The notes under the pieces were generated by a model. It saw only the letters and a list, made by a program, of their open reading frames with translations. It was not told the origin of the DNA and made no database searches. The position numbers and the translations under genes were made by a program. A DNA stretch of 12,524 nucleotides. It comes from DATCYX01 sp037444705 (GTDB taxonomy: Bacteria > Chloroflexota > Anaerolineae > Anaerolineales > UBA4823). Every line of letters begins with the position of its first letter. Position 1 is the stretch's first letter. This document shows, piece by piece, positions 1 through 6,095 of this stretch. The stretch is from positions 1 through 12,524 of the forward strand of contig JBBILY010000092.1 of assembly GCA_037444705.1 (NCBI GenBank), read 5' to 3'.

Positions 1-73
1 ACCAGGCTTTCGCCCTGCTTGTCACCAGTAATTCGCGACTTTGAGAAAGCCATGCACCCCGCTGAAAATCTCC

Positions 74-101
74 TTGACAGATTTGAGATTCTGTATAAAA
101 T
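74..101 (+). promoter_or_regulatory. Sigma70-type promoter for the pyr operon
   Basis: A perfect -35 box TTGACA (74-79) is followed after 16 bases by TAAAAT (96-101), one mismatch from the -10 consensus. Transcription would start near 108, giving a leader of about 130 bases before pyrC. No other position between the leader terminators and pyrC has room for a promoter: only 25 bases separate the second terminator from the pyrC start. The call rests on sequence match alone. Confidence 0.65.
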
Positions 102-115
102 CAGGCGGAATGAAT

Positions 116-148
116 CGAAGTTTCTTACCCCCAGTGAATATAACTTCG
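116..148 (+). promoter_or_regulatory. Leader hairpin overlapping terminator 1 (candidate antiterminator)
   Basis: CGAAGTT (116-122) is exactly complementary to AACTTCG (142-148), a 7-bp stem. Its right arm shares bases 146-148 with the left arm of the first terminator, so the two structures compete at their edges. The loop holds CAGTGA (132-137), which fits the CNGNGA loop of PyrR-binding RNAs, but the flanking paired UC and GG bases of that site are missing. A regulatory role is inference. Confidence 0.45.
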
Positions 149-181
149 CCCAGGGCAATCCCCACCGTGGGCGATTTTTTT
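146..181 (+). terminator. Intrinsic terminator 1 in the pyr leader
   Basis: TCGCCCA (146-152) pairs with TGGGCGA (168-174) to give a 7-bp stem with a 15-base loop, followed directly by seven T residues (175-181). It lies downstream of the promoter and upstream of pyrC, so the operon must be transcribed through it. That fits an attenuator. Confidence 0.7.
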
Positions 182-188
182 ATCCGAC

Positions 189-214
189 GAGAGCCGAAAA
201 GGCTCTCTTTTTTT
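189..214 (+). terminator. Intrinsic terminator 2 in the pyr leader
   Basis: GAGAGCC (189-195) pairs perfectly with GGCTCTC (201-207) around a GAAAA loop, followed by seven T residues (208-214). This is a textbook intrinsic terminator. It ends 25 bases before the pyrC start codon, which leaves room for a ribosome-binding site but not for a promoter. Confidence 0.8.
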
Positions 215-228
215 GCCTGTTGGCGGAC

Positions 229-234
229 GGGAGG
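229..234 (+). promoter_or_regulatory. Ribosome-binding site that sets the pyrC start
   Basis: GGGAGG lies 5 bases before the ATG at 240. An in-frame TTG at 213 has no such site and falls inside the T-tract of terminator 2, so 240 is preferred. Confidence 0.75.
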
Positions 235-239
235 CCTCC

Positions 240-1316
240 ATGCGACTTCCAGGGTTGATTGATCCGCATGTCCACCTGCGCGAGCCTGGCGCTACGCATA
301 AAGAAGACTGGGCTAGCGGCACTGCGGCTGCCCTGGCGGGGGGGGTTACCCTCATCCTGGCGATGCCTAACACGCAACCTCCCATCACCGATGCGGACAC
401 TCTGAGGCTGGCGCTGGAGGCGGCGCGCCTCAAAGCCCGTTGCGACTATGCCCAATATGTTGGGGCCGGCGCAGATAACTGGGAGAGTCTGCCGCCTCTG
501 GCGCGGCACACCGCTGGGCTGAAGATGTACCTGGATCAGACCTATGGTCCGCTACGCCTGGAGACGATGAGCGCTTGGATGCAACATATCTCCCGCTGGC
601 CAAAGCCCTGGCCCTTGGTGGTGCATGCCGAAGGCCGCACCCTGGCGGCGGCTATCTTGCTGGCCGCCCTGTATGATCGTCCGCTGCACCTGGCGCACGT
701 CTCCCGCCGTGAAGAAATCCTGCTCATTCGCGCCGCCAAAGAGCGCGGCATCCCCATCACCTGTGAAGTCACGCCCCATCATCTTTTCCTGACCCAGGAC
801 GACTTGAAAGGGGGAAGGGCAGAGGTGCGCCCTGCGCTAGCCAGCTCTCAAGATCGCCAGACTTTATGGGAAAATCTGGAGGTGATTGACTGTTTTGCCA
901 CCGACCATGCCCCCCACACTCTGGCGGAGAAAGATGGCCCCAACCCGCCTCCGGGCTTTCCCGGCCTGGAAACCGCCTTACCTCTCCTGCTGACGGCGGT
1001 CCACGAAGGCCGCCTGACGCTGGAGGAGTTGATGGCGCGCATGGTCACCAATCCACGCCGCATCTTTCACCTTGTCGAACAACCGCAGACCTGGATTGAG
1101 GTGGACCCTGAGGTGAACTGGGAGATCTGCGCTGAAGAAACCTATACCCGATGTGGCTGGACTCCCTTTGAGGGCTGGCGTGTGCGCGTCCGCCTGCGGC
1201 GGGTGGTGCTGCGGGGAACGGAGGTCTTCCGCGAGGGTGAAATCCTCGCCCCGCCCGGCTTTGGCATCAATATCAGAGAGGCAATGGCGCGTGAGTCATT
1301 GACCTCAATCCCATAA
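240..1316 (+). CDS. pyrC: Dihydroorotase, CAD-like type
   Basis: This enzyme closes carbamoyl-aspartate to dihydroorotate, the third step of UMP synthesis, in the cytoplasm. The 358-residue protein opens almost at the barrel with the DPHVHLREPG motif (metal ligands H10 and H12, substrate-binding R14). It also has N44 in AMPNT, K95 in GLKMYL (the lysine carboxylated to bridge two metals), H129, H153, and D222 with H226 in ATDHAPH. All expected metal ligands are present. The very short N-terminus, the flexible-loop T101-Y102 and the stretches GFPGLET, NPRRIFHL and WTPFEG recall the dihydroorotase domain of animal CAD more than E. coli PyrC. It is the first gene of the pyr operon, 17 bases before pyrB. 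A run of eight G bases (338-345) encodes Ala-Gly-Gly-Val. Confidence 0.94.
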   Translation: MRLPGLIDPHVHLREPGATHKEDWASGTAAALAGGVTLILAMPNTQPPITDADTLRLALEAARLKARCDYAQYVGAGADNWESLPPLARHTAGLKMYLDQTYGPLRLETMSAWMQHISRWPKPWPLVVHAEGRTLAAAILLAALYDRPLHLAHVSRREEILLIRAAKERGIPITCEVTPHHLFLTQDDLKGGRAEVRPALASSQDRQTLWENLEVIDCFATDHAPHTLAEKDGPNPPPGFPGLETALPLLLTAVHEGRLTLEELMARMVTNPRRIFHLVEQPQTWIEVDPEVNWEICAEETYTRCGWTPFEGWRVRVRLRRVVLRGTEVFREGEILAPPGFGINIREAMARESLTSIP

Positions 1317-1333
1317 AAATAAGGAGAGAACCT

Positions 1334-2326
1334 ATGGCTGCTTTTACCCCTCCTCAACGCAAACAAAACCCCCATCTGCCTTTTGGCGATCATCGCGACG
1401 CCCCTTTCTATGGTAAAGATATCCTTTCGGTCAAGCAATTCAGCCGCGCCGATCTGGAATACATCTTCGCCGTGGCCCACGAAATGCGTGAGATGGTGGA
1501 GCGCGTGGGCACTTTTGACCTGCTCAAGGGCAAAATTCTGGCTAACCTGTTCTATGAACCTTCCACCCGCACCTCCTCGTCTTTCACCTCAGCCATGGAG
1601 CGCCTGGGGGGCAGCGTGATCCCGATCAATGAGGTGCGCTATTCGTCCGTCTCCAAAGGGGAATCGCTGCCGGATACGGTGCGCACTCTGGAGTGTTATG
1701 CCGATGTGATCGTGCTGCGCCATCCTGAGGTGGGCGCCTCAGCCCTGGCGGCTCAGTATGCCCGCAAGCCGATCATCAACGCCGGCGACGGCATTGGTGA
1801 ACACCCCACCCAGGCCTTGTTAGACCTGTTCACCATCGTCGAAGAGTTGGGTCAGGTGGATGGCCTGACGGTCACCATGCTGGGCGATCTCAAATATGGG
1901 CGCACGGTGCATTCACTGGCGCGCTTGCTCTCGCTCTACGATGTGCGCCTGCACTATGTATCACCGGAAATCTTGCGCATGCCGCCGGAGATCATTGAGG
2001 AGTTGAACCAGAAAGGCATCCCCCAAAGCGAGCACACCTCACTCGACGAAGTCTTACCTGAAACCGATGTGCTCTATGTCACCCGTGTACAAAAGGAGCG
2101 TTTTGAGAACCCGGCCGAGTACGAGAGCGTTAAGGACGCCTATGTGATTACGCCGGAGGTGATGCAGCGGGCCAAGGAACGCATGATCGTCATGCATCCT
2201 TTGCCGCGAGTGGGCGAAATCAGCATGGAAGTGGATGCCGACCCCCGCGCCGCCTATTTCCGCCAGATGGAGTATGGTTTATATGTGCGTATGGCTTTGC
2301 TGGCCATGGTGCTGGGCAAAGCCTAG
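1334..2326 (+). CDS. pyrB: Aspartate carbamoyltransferase catalytic chain, CAD-like
   Basis: This enzyme condenses carbamoyl phosphate with aspartate, the committed step of pyrimidine synthesis. The 330-residue protein carries the carbamoyl-phosphate motif STRTS (77-81), the mobile-loop lysine K108 in SKGES, R129-H130 in LRHPE, H157 in GEHPTQALLDLFTI, and HPLPRV near the C-terminus. AAGGAG at 1321-1326 supports the ATG start. Residues 1-27 form a polar, proline-containing extension ahead of the usual domain start. Long stretches, such as the region from INAGDG to FTI and the C-terminal DPRAAYFRQ, read like the ATCase domain of CAD. No pyrI regulatory subunit follows, so allosteric control of the E. 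coli kind is not expected from this locus. The next gene starts 15 bases after the stop. Confidence 0.97.
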   Translation: MAAFTPPQRKQNPHLPFGDHRDAPFYGKDILSVKQFSRADLEYIFAVAHEMREMVERVGTFDLLKGKILANLFYEPSTRTSSSFTSAMERLGGSVIPINEVRYSSVSKGESLPDTVRTLECYADVIVLRHPEVGASALAAQYARKPIINAGDGIGEHPTQALLDLFTIVEELGQVDGLTVTMLGDLKYGRTVHSLARLLSLYDVRLHYVSPEILRMPPEIIEELNQKGIPQSEHTSLDEVLPETDVLYVTRVQKERFENPAEYESVKDAYVITPEVMQRAKERMIVMHPLPRVGEISMEVDADPRAAYFRQMEYGLYVRMALLAMVLGKA

Positions 2327-2334
2327 TTGAGAGT

Positions 2335-2339
2335 GGAGG
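2335..2339 (+). promoter_or_regulatory. Ribosome-binding site very close to the pyrFE start
   Basis: GGAGG ends only two bases before the ATG at 2342, closer than usual. In-frame TTG (2327) and GTG (2333) lie upstream but have no better site. The ATG is kept because the protein from there (MGFFTRLEERARQINSL) matches the usual start of this PyrF type. Confidence 0.5.
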
Positions 2340-2341
2340 CT

Positions 2342-3769
2342 ATGGGTTTCTTCACCCGTCTGGAAGAGCGCGCCCGCCAGATTAATTCCCTGGTGTGTGT
2401 GGGGCTGGATCCCCACCCCGCCGACCTGCCTCGGCCACAGGCCCTGGCGGCCAGGGATTATTGCCTGCGCTTGATCGAAGCCACCGCCGAAGTGGCGCTG
2501 GCGTTCAAGCCCAATGTGGCTTTCTTCGAAGCCTTTGGCCCATCAGGGTTGGAGGCCCTGCAGCAGGTCATTGCCGCTGTGCCCAAGGACATTGCGGTAA
2601 TCCTGGATGCCAAGCGCGGCGACATCCCCTCCACCGCCCAGGCTTACGCCCAGGCTGCCTTTGAGGTTTTGGGAGCTCAGGCGATCACCCTCAACCCCTA
2701 TCTGGGTTATGATGCCCTGCAACCTTTCCTGGCCTACCCTGAGCGGGGGGTCTTCTTGCTGTGCAGGAGTTCTAACCCTGGGGCAGCCGACTTGCAAGAC
2801 CTGCGCCTTTTAGAGGCGTATCAAGGCGTGGGCGATCTGCGCCTCTATGAACGTCTGGCGTTGATGGCGGCGCAATGGAACAGTGACGACAATCTGGGTC
2901 TGGTGGTGGGGGCTACCCAGCCTCAGGCGCTGGCGCAAGTGCGGGCGCTGGCCCCTGACCTGTGGTTCCTGTTGCCGGGGGTTGGCGTCCAGGGTGGAGA
3001 CCTGTCGGCCGCCCTGCAAGCCGGCCTACGCCAGGATGGGATGGGGGTGTTGGTCGCCGTCTCACGCAGCCTGGGGCGCGCCGATGACCCAGGTCAGGCT
3101 GCCAGAGCCCTGCGCGATGAGATCAATCGCTACCGCCAGAGAAGCCTGCCAGATGAAGTTCAAGCCTTGCCTGCAGGGCTGCGACCCCTGGCCGATAACC
3201 TGCTCCAGGCGGGCTGCGTTCAGTTCGGGCAGTTCACCCTCAAATCGGGCCTGATCTCCCCCATCTACATTGACTTGCGCCGTCTGGTGGGCTATCCTGG
3301 CCTGCTGGCGCAGGTGGCCGCGGCTTACCTGCCATTGTTAACCCACCTCTCTTTCGATTGCCTGGCAGCCCTGCCCTATGCGGCCATCCCCATCGCCACC
3401 GCCGTCAGTCTGCAAGGCGGCTGGCGGCTGATTTATCCGCGTAAAGAGGCTAAAACCTATGGCACACGGGCCGAAATCGAGGGCGTTTTCAAGGCAGGGG
3501 AGACGGCGGTGATCCTGGATGATCTGGCGACCACGGGCAGCAGCAAATTCGAGTTCATCGAGAAACTGATCGCCGCCGGCCTGCAGGTTAAGGATGTAGT
3601 CGTCTTGATTGATCGCCAGTCTGGGGCGGCGCAGGCGCTGGTGCAGGCGGGTTATCGCCTGTGGGCGGTGTTTAGCCTGACCCAACTCCTGGATTACTGG
3701 GAGCACAGCGGGCAGATCACCACCGCCCAAGCCAACGCCGTGCGGGAGTTCATTAAAACCACGGCTTGA
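2342..3769 (+). CDS. pyrFE: Bifunctional OMP decarboxylase / orotate phosphoribosyltransferase (PyrF-PyrE fusion)
   Basis: This 475-residue protein joins the last two steps of UMP synthesis. The C-terminal half attaches ribose phosphate from PRPP to orotate, and the N-terminal half decarboxylates OMP to UMP. Residues 1 to about 265 are a PyrF of the bacterial subfamily 2 type, with CVGLDPHP (19-26), FKPN (55-58) and the catalytic Asp-Lys-Asp set D89-K91-D94 in LDAKRGDIPST. After a short linker, PyrE begins near residue 280. It has the RKEAK lysine segment (367-371) and the PRPP-binding loop DDLATTGSS (393-401). The domain order is the reverse of animal UMP synthase. Fusions in this order are known from cyanobacteria and kinetoplastids. 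Both active sites look intact. The stop codon is 11 bases before the pyrD start. Confidence 0.96.
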   Translation: MGFFTRLEERARQINSLVCVGLDPHPADLPRPQALAARDYCLRLIEATAEVALAFKPNVAFFEAFGPSGLEALQQVIAAVPKDIAVILDAKRGDIPSTAQAYAQAAFEVLGAQAITLNPYLGYDALQPFLAYPERGVFLLCRSSNPGAADLQDLRLLEAYQGVGDLRLYERLALMAAQWNSDDNLGLVVGATQPQALAQVRALAPDLWFLLPGVGVQGGDLSAALQAGLRQDGMGVLVAVSRSLGRADDPGQAARALRDEINRYRQRSLPDEVQALPAGLRPLADNLLQAGCVQFGQFTLKSGLISPIYIDLRRLVGYPGLLAQVAAAYLPLLTHLSFDCLAALPYAAIPIATAVSLQGGWRLIYPRKEAKTYGTRAEIEGVFKAGETAVILDDLATTGSSKFEFIEKLIAAGLQVKDVVVLIDRQSGAAQALVQAGYRLWAVFSLTQLLDYWEHSGQITTAQANAVREFIKTTA

Positions 3770-3771
3770 AC

Positions 3772-3776
3772 GGAGG
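3772..3776 (+). promoter_or_regulatory. Ribosome-binding site that sets the GTG start of pyrD
   Basis: GGAGG lies four bases before GTG at 3781. An in-frame TTG at 3766 overlaps the pyrFE stop, but the Shine-Dalgarno site would then sit inside the gene. The GTG gives an N-terminus (YPFLRALLFRLEPERAH) typical of class 2 PyrD. Confidence 0.7.
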
Positions 3777-3780
3777 ACAG

Positions 3781-4797
3781 GTGTATCCCTTCTTGCGAGC
3801 CTTGCTCTTTCGCCTGGAGCCGGAGCGCGCCCACGCTCTGAGCCTGTACGCTATGCGCCTGGTGGGGGATTTGCCCTGGCTGCGCGCCGCGTTGAGGGCG
3901 CGGATGGCATCTCCGCCCAGGCCCGTGCAGGCTTTTGGCTTGACTTTCCGCAATCCCCTGGGGCTGGCGGCCGGCTACGACAAAGATGGCCTGGCCTGGC
4001 GCGGTTTGGCCTGCCTGGGCTTCGGCCACATCGAGATTGGCACTGTAACCCCGCGGCCTCAGCCGGGTAACCCGCGCCCACGCCTGTTTCGCCTGCCCGC
4101 CGACCAGGCTCTGATTAATCGCATGGGCTTCCCCGGCAGGGGGGCGCAATTTGTCGCCAGGCAAATCGCTGGCCCACGCCCGCCCGGCCTGATCCTGGGG
4201 GTGAACCTGGGCAAAAATTGGGACACCCCGTTGGAAAGGGCCGTGGATGACTATTTGAGCCTGCTGCACACCTTTGCCCCATTGGCAGATTACCTGGCGA
4301 TCAACGTCAGTTCGCCGAACACGGCCGGGTTACGTCGCCTGCAAGGGCGACGGGCCCTGGAGAGGCTCCTGGGCTCACTGGCCTTAGCGCGCCAGCGCCA
4401 GGTGGAACAATTGGGTCGGCCTCTGCCCTTACTGGTTAAGTTGTCACCGGATTTGAGCCCGGCTGAACTGGACGACGCCCTGGAGGTGCTCTTGCAGACA
4501 GGGATGGATGGCGTGATCGCTACCAACACCACCCTCCAGCGCCAGGGTCTGTGCTCCCCCCAGGCAGGTGAGAGCGGCGGCCTGAGCGGGGCGCCGTTGC
4601 GCGACGCCAGCACCCAGATCATCCGCTATATTCATGAACGCACCCAGGGCAGGTTGCCCATCGTTGGCGTCGGGGGCATCCTGAGCGCGGCCGATGCTCG
4701 CGAGAAACTGCAGGCCGGCGCAGTCTTAGTACAGGTCTACACCGGCCTGGTATATCAGGGGCCAGGCCTGGTGCGGCGCATCCTGGAGAGCCTTTAG
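3781..4797 (+). CDS. pyrD: Dihydroorotate dehydrogenase, class 2 (quinone-linked)
   Basis: This flavoenzyme oxidises dihydroorotate to orotate and passes electrons to membrane quinone. The 338-residue product has the N-terminal helical segment FLRALLFRLEPERAHAL (residues 4-20), which in class 2 enzymes sits on the membrane and forms the quinone tunnel. FMN and substrate motifs follow: GLAAGYDKDG (61-70), GTVTPRPQPGNPRPRLFRL, NRMGFPGRG, and INVSSPNTAGLR with N175, catalytic-type S178 and N180. The serine base and the N-terminal helices mark class 2, so no PyrK electron-transfer subunit is needed. It is the last gene of the pyr operon, and its stop lies six bases from the convergent lipoprotein gene. 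Quinone use matches the haem O/A synthesis gene further right. Confidence 0.96.
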   Translation: MYPFLRALLFRLEPERAHALSLYAMRLVGDLPWLRAALRARMASPPRPVQAFGLTFRNPLGLAAGYDKDGLAWRGLACLGFGHIEIGTVTPRPQPGNPRPRLFRLPADQALINRMGFPGRGAQFVARQIAGPRPPGLILGVNLGKNWDTPLERAVDDYLSLLHTFAPLADYLAINVSSPNTAGLRRLQGRRALERLLGSLALARQRQVEQLGRPLPLLVKLSPDLSPAELDDALEVLLQTGMDGVIATNTTLQRQGLCSPQAGESGGLSGAPLRDASTQIIRYIHERTQGRLPIVGVGGILSAADAREKLQAGAVLVQVYTGLVYQGPGLVRRILESL

Positions 4798-4815
4798 GCG
4801 GTGCTAAGGCATTTT
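4790..4815 (+). terminator. Terminator-like hairpin over two convergent stop codons
   Basis: GCCTTTAG (4790-4797) pairs with CTAAGGC (4804-4810) with one bulged T and a six-base loop, followed by ATTTT. The left arm contains the pyrD stop and the right arm contains the stop of the minus-strand lipoprotein gene. The T-tract is short and only on the plus strand, so it would mainly end pyr transcripts. Confidence 0.45.
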
Positions 4816-6087
4816 GAAATCGAAGGACCAGGTGCCGTCTTCGTCCTCAAGGAAAGACGAACTTTCGCCAATCACCTCAAACCAGGTGTTGCCCGGCTTC
4901 AGGGGATAAGGTTGTTGATTGGGAAGGCTCAGGCTCAGCAGGGCATCCGCCTGAGGATGAGCCCAAAGAATCGGGAAAATCTGCCCATCGCGAAAGGCAT
5001 AGCCTCGCCCCTGACCGAAAAGGCGTTGGTCAATGATCTCGGTAGACGAAGATTTCAGATAAAATTGGTGGGGCACCAGCAACACCACCACATTGCTGGC
5101 CGAGAGTTGCACCTGGGTCAGGATGTCCATGAGAGGGGCGTATTCCCGATTCGCCTGGTCGGCGGTGCGGGCCTCTTGGTAGCGAAGATAGCGCCCTAAG
5201 CCCGCATCATATTCCCAACGGTGATAGGATACGTTCGAATAACGCACCGCCAACGCTTCCCCAGGGTTGCCACTTGGGGGGATGGCAGCCTCAAAGCGCA
5301 GGCCACTCAAGTCCTGACGCGCGTTATTGGTGCGGCGCTGCTGCAGATAGGCGGCGATCTGGGTGGTATCTACAAACAGATTGTTGTAGGCGTTACGCGG
5401 TGCCAGACGGCACAGAGGGGGACAGTTAGCGGGCCGTTCAACGATGAGGTGGGGACGCAGGTCTGGGGCGTAGAGAAAACGCAACACGGCATCATCTGCC
5501 CAGCCGAAGACGAAGATGGCGCGATACATGCGCATCAGATGGGCGTCGAACAGGCGCGCCGAGCGAATAGGCCCGACGCGTTCGGCGTCGTTGCCATAAA
5601 AGATCCCCAGGAAACGCGACATGCCATCCCCAATGTAGTACTCATAGACGTGGTCTGCCAGGGACAAGCCCCATTGTGGGCGCACTTCTCGGGGGAAATT
5701 GGTGACCTTAATGGCGATGGGGCGCCGCTCCAGGAGAGCGGCCGATTGTGGCGGTAAACCGGTTAGAGGGTTGATATCCACAGGGAAATGGCGCGGGCCA
5801 AAGGCGTAGGCAAAAGCGGTGGCGGTGGGGGTAGGACTGGTGGTTGGCCTGGGGTTGGGAACGGGGGGCGCGGGGGCGCGGCCGCTCAACGCGGCCGTGG
5901 GGGTTGAGGGGGGTGGGGCGGTTATCTCCGCCTCCAGGGTGATCTCGGGAGCATCTCCTGGAGGGGAGTTCGGGCTGAGACATCCCACCAGTAATCCCAT
6001 CAGCAGGAGCACCATCGCTCCGCTCTGAAGGGGGAGGGGCTTGATTCTCCTATTCTGGCGTTTGTTGAAAGCAGGGATGATATTCAT
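4804..6087 (-). CDS. DUF3048 (YerB-like) lipoprotein, copy A
   Basis: This is a predicted extracytoplasmic lipoprotein of 427 residues whose molecular function is not known. A basic N-terminus leads into a hydrophobic stretch ending in the lipobox LVGC, with lipidated Cys36. Starting at internal Met25 would remove the basic region, so Met1 is kept. Residues 37 to about 100 are a Pro/Thr/Ala-rich linker. The rest is one DUF3048 region, starting around FPVDINPLTGLP and containing RRPIAIKV, WGLSLADHVYEYY, IFYGNDAERVGPIRSAR and a C-terminal GNTWFEVIG block. Cys222 and Cys226 form a CPPLC pair that copy B shares. It starts eight bases after the stop of copy B, has no clear ribosome-binding site, and is probably cotranscribed with it. 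Bacillus YerB is the best-known relative. Confidence 0.85.
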   Translation of the reverse strand: MNIIPAFNKRQNRRIKPLPLQSGAMVLLLMGLLVGCLSPNSPPGDAPEITLEAEITAPPPSTPTAALSGRAPAPPVPNPRPTTSPTPTATAFAYAFGPRHFPVDINPLTGLPPQSAALLERRPIAIKVTNFPREVRPQWGLSLADHVYEYYIGDGMSRFLGIFYGNDAERVGPIRSARLFDAHLMRMYRAIFVFGWADDAVLRFLYAPDLRPHLIVERPANCPPLCRLAPRNAYNNLFVDTTQIAAYLQQRRTNNARQDLSGLRFEAAIPPSGNPGEALAVRYSNVSYHRWEYDAGLGRYLRYQEARTADQANREYAPLMDILTQVQLSASNVVVLLVPHQFYLKSSSTEIIDQRLFGQGRGYAFRDGQIFPILWAHPQADALLSLSLPNQQPYPLKPGNTWFEVIGESSSFLEDEDGTWSFDFKMP

Positions 6088-6095
6088 GCCGCTTC

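Noticed and set aside
132..137. CAGTGA as a PyrR-binding loop
   Set aside because: It fits the CNGNGA loop but lacks the paired UC and GG bases that define the site. Kept only as a remark.
19..258. 79-codon frame across the pyr promoter and terminators
   Set aside because: It passes through two terminator stems and T-tracts and overlaps the pyrC start, with no recognisable product.
338..345. Run of eight G bases in pyrC as a phase-variation tract
   Set aside because: It encodes conserved Ala-Gly-Gly-Val, is short for slippage control, and occurs in a housekeeping gene.
3694..4269. 191-codon minus-strand frame opposite pyrD
   Set aside because: The pyrD strand has all catalytic motifs, and the antisense product is low-complexity and unrecognised.
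5221..5757. 178-codon plus-strand frame opposite DUF3048 copy A
   Set aside because: The minus strand encodes a conserved domain shared with its neighbour, and the plus-strand frame shows no family features.
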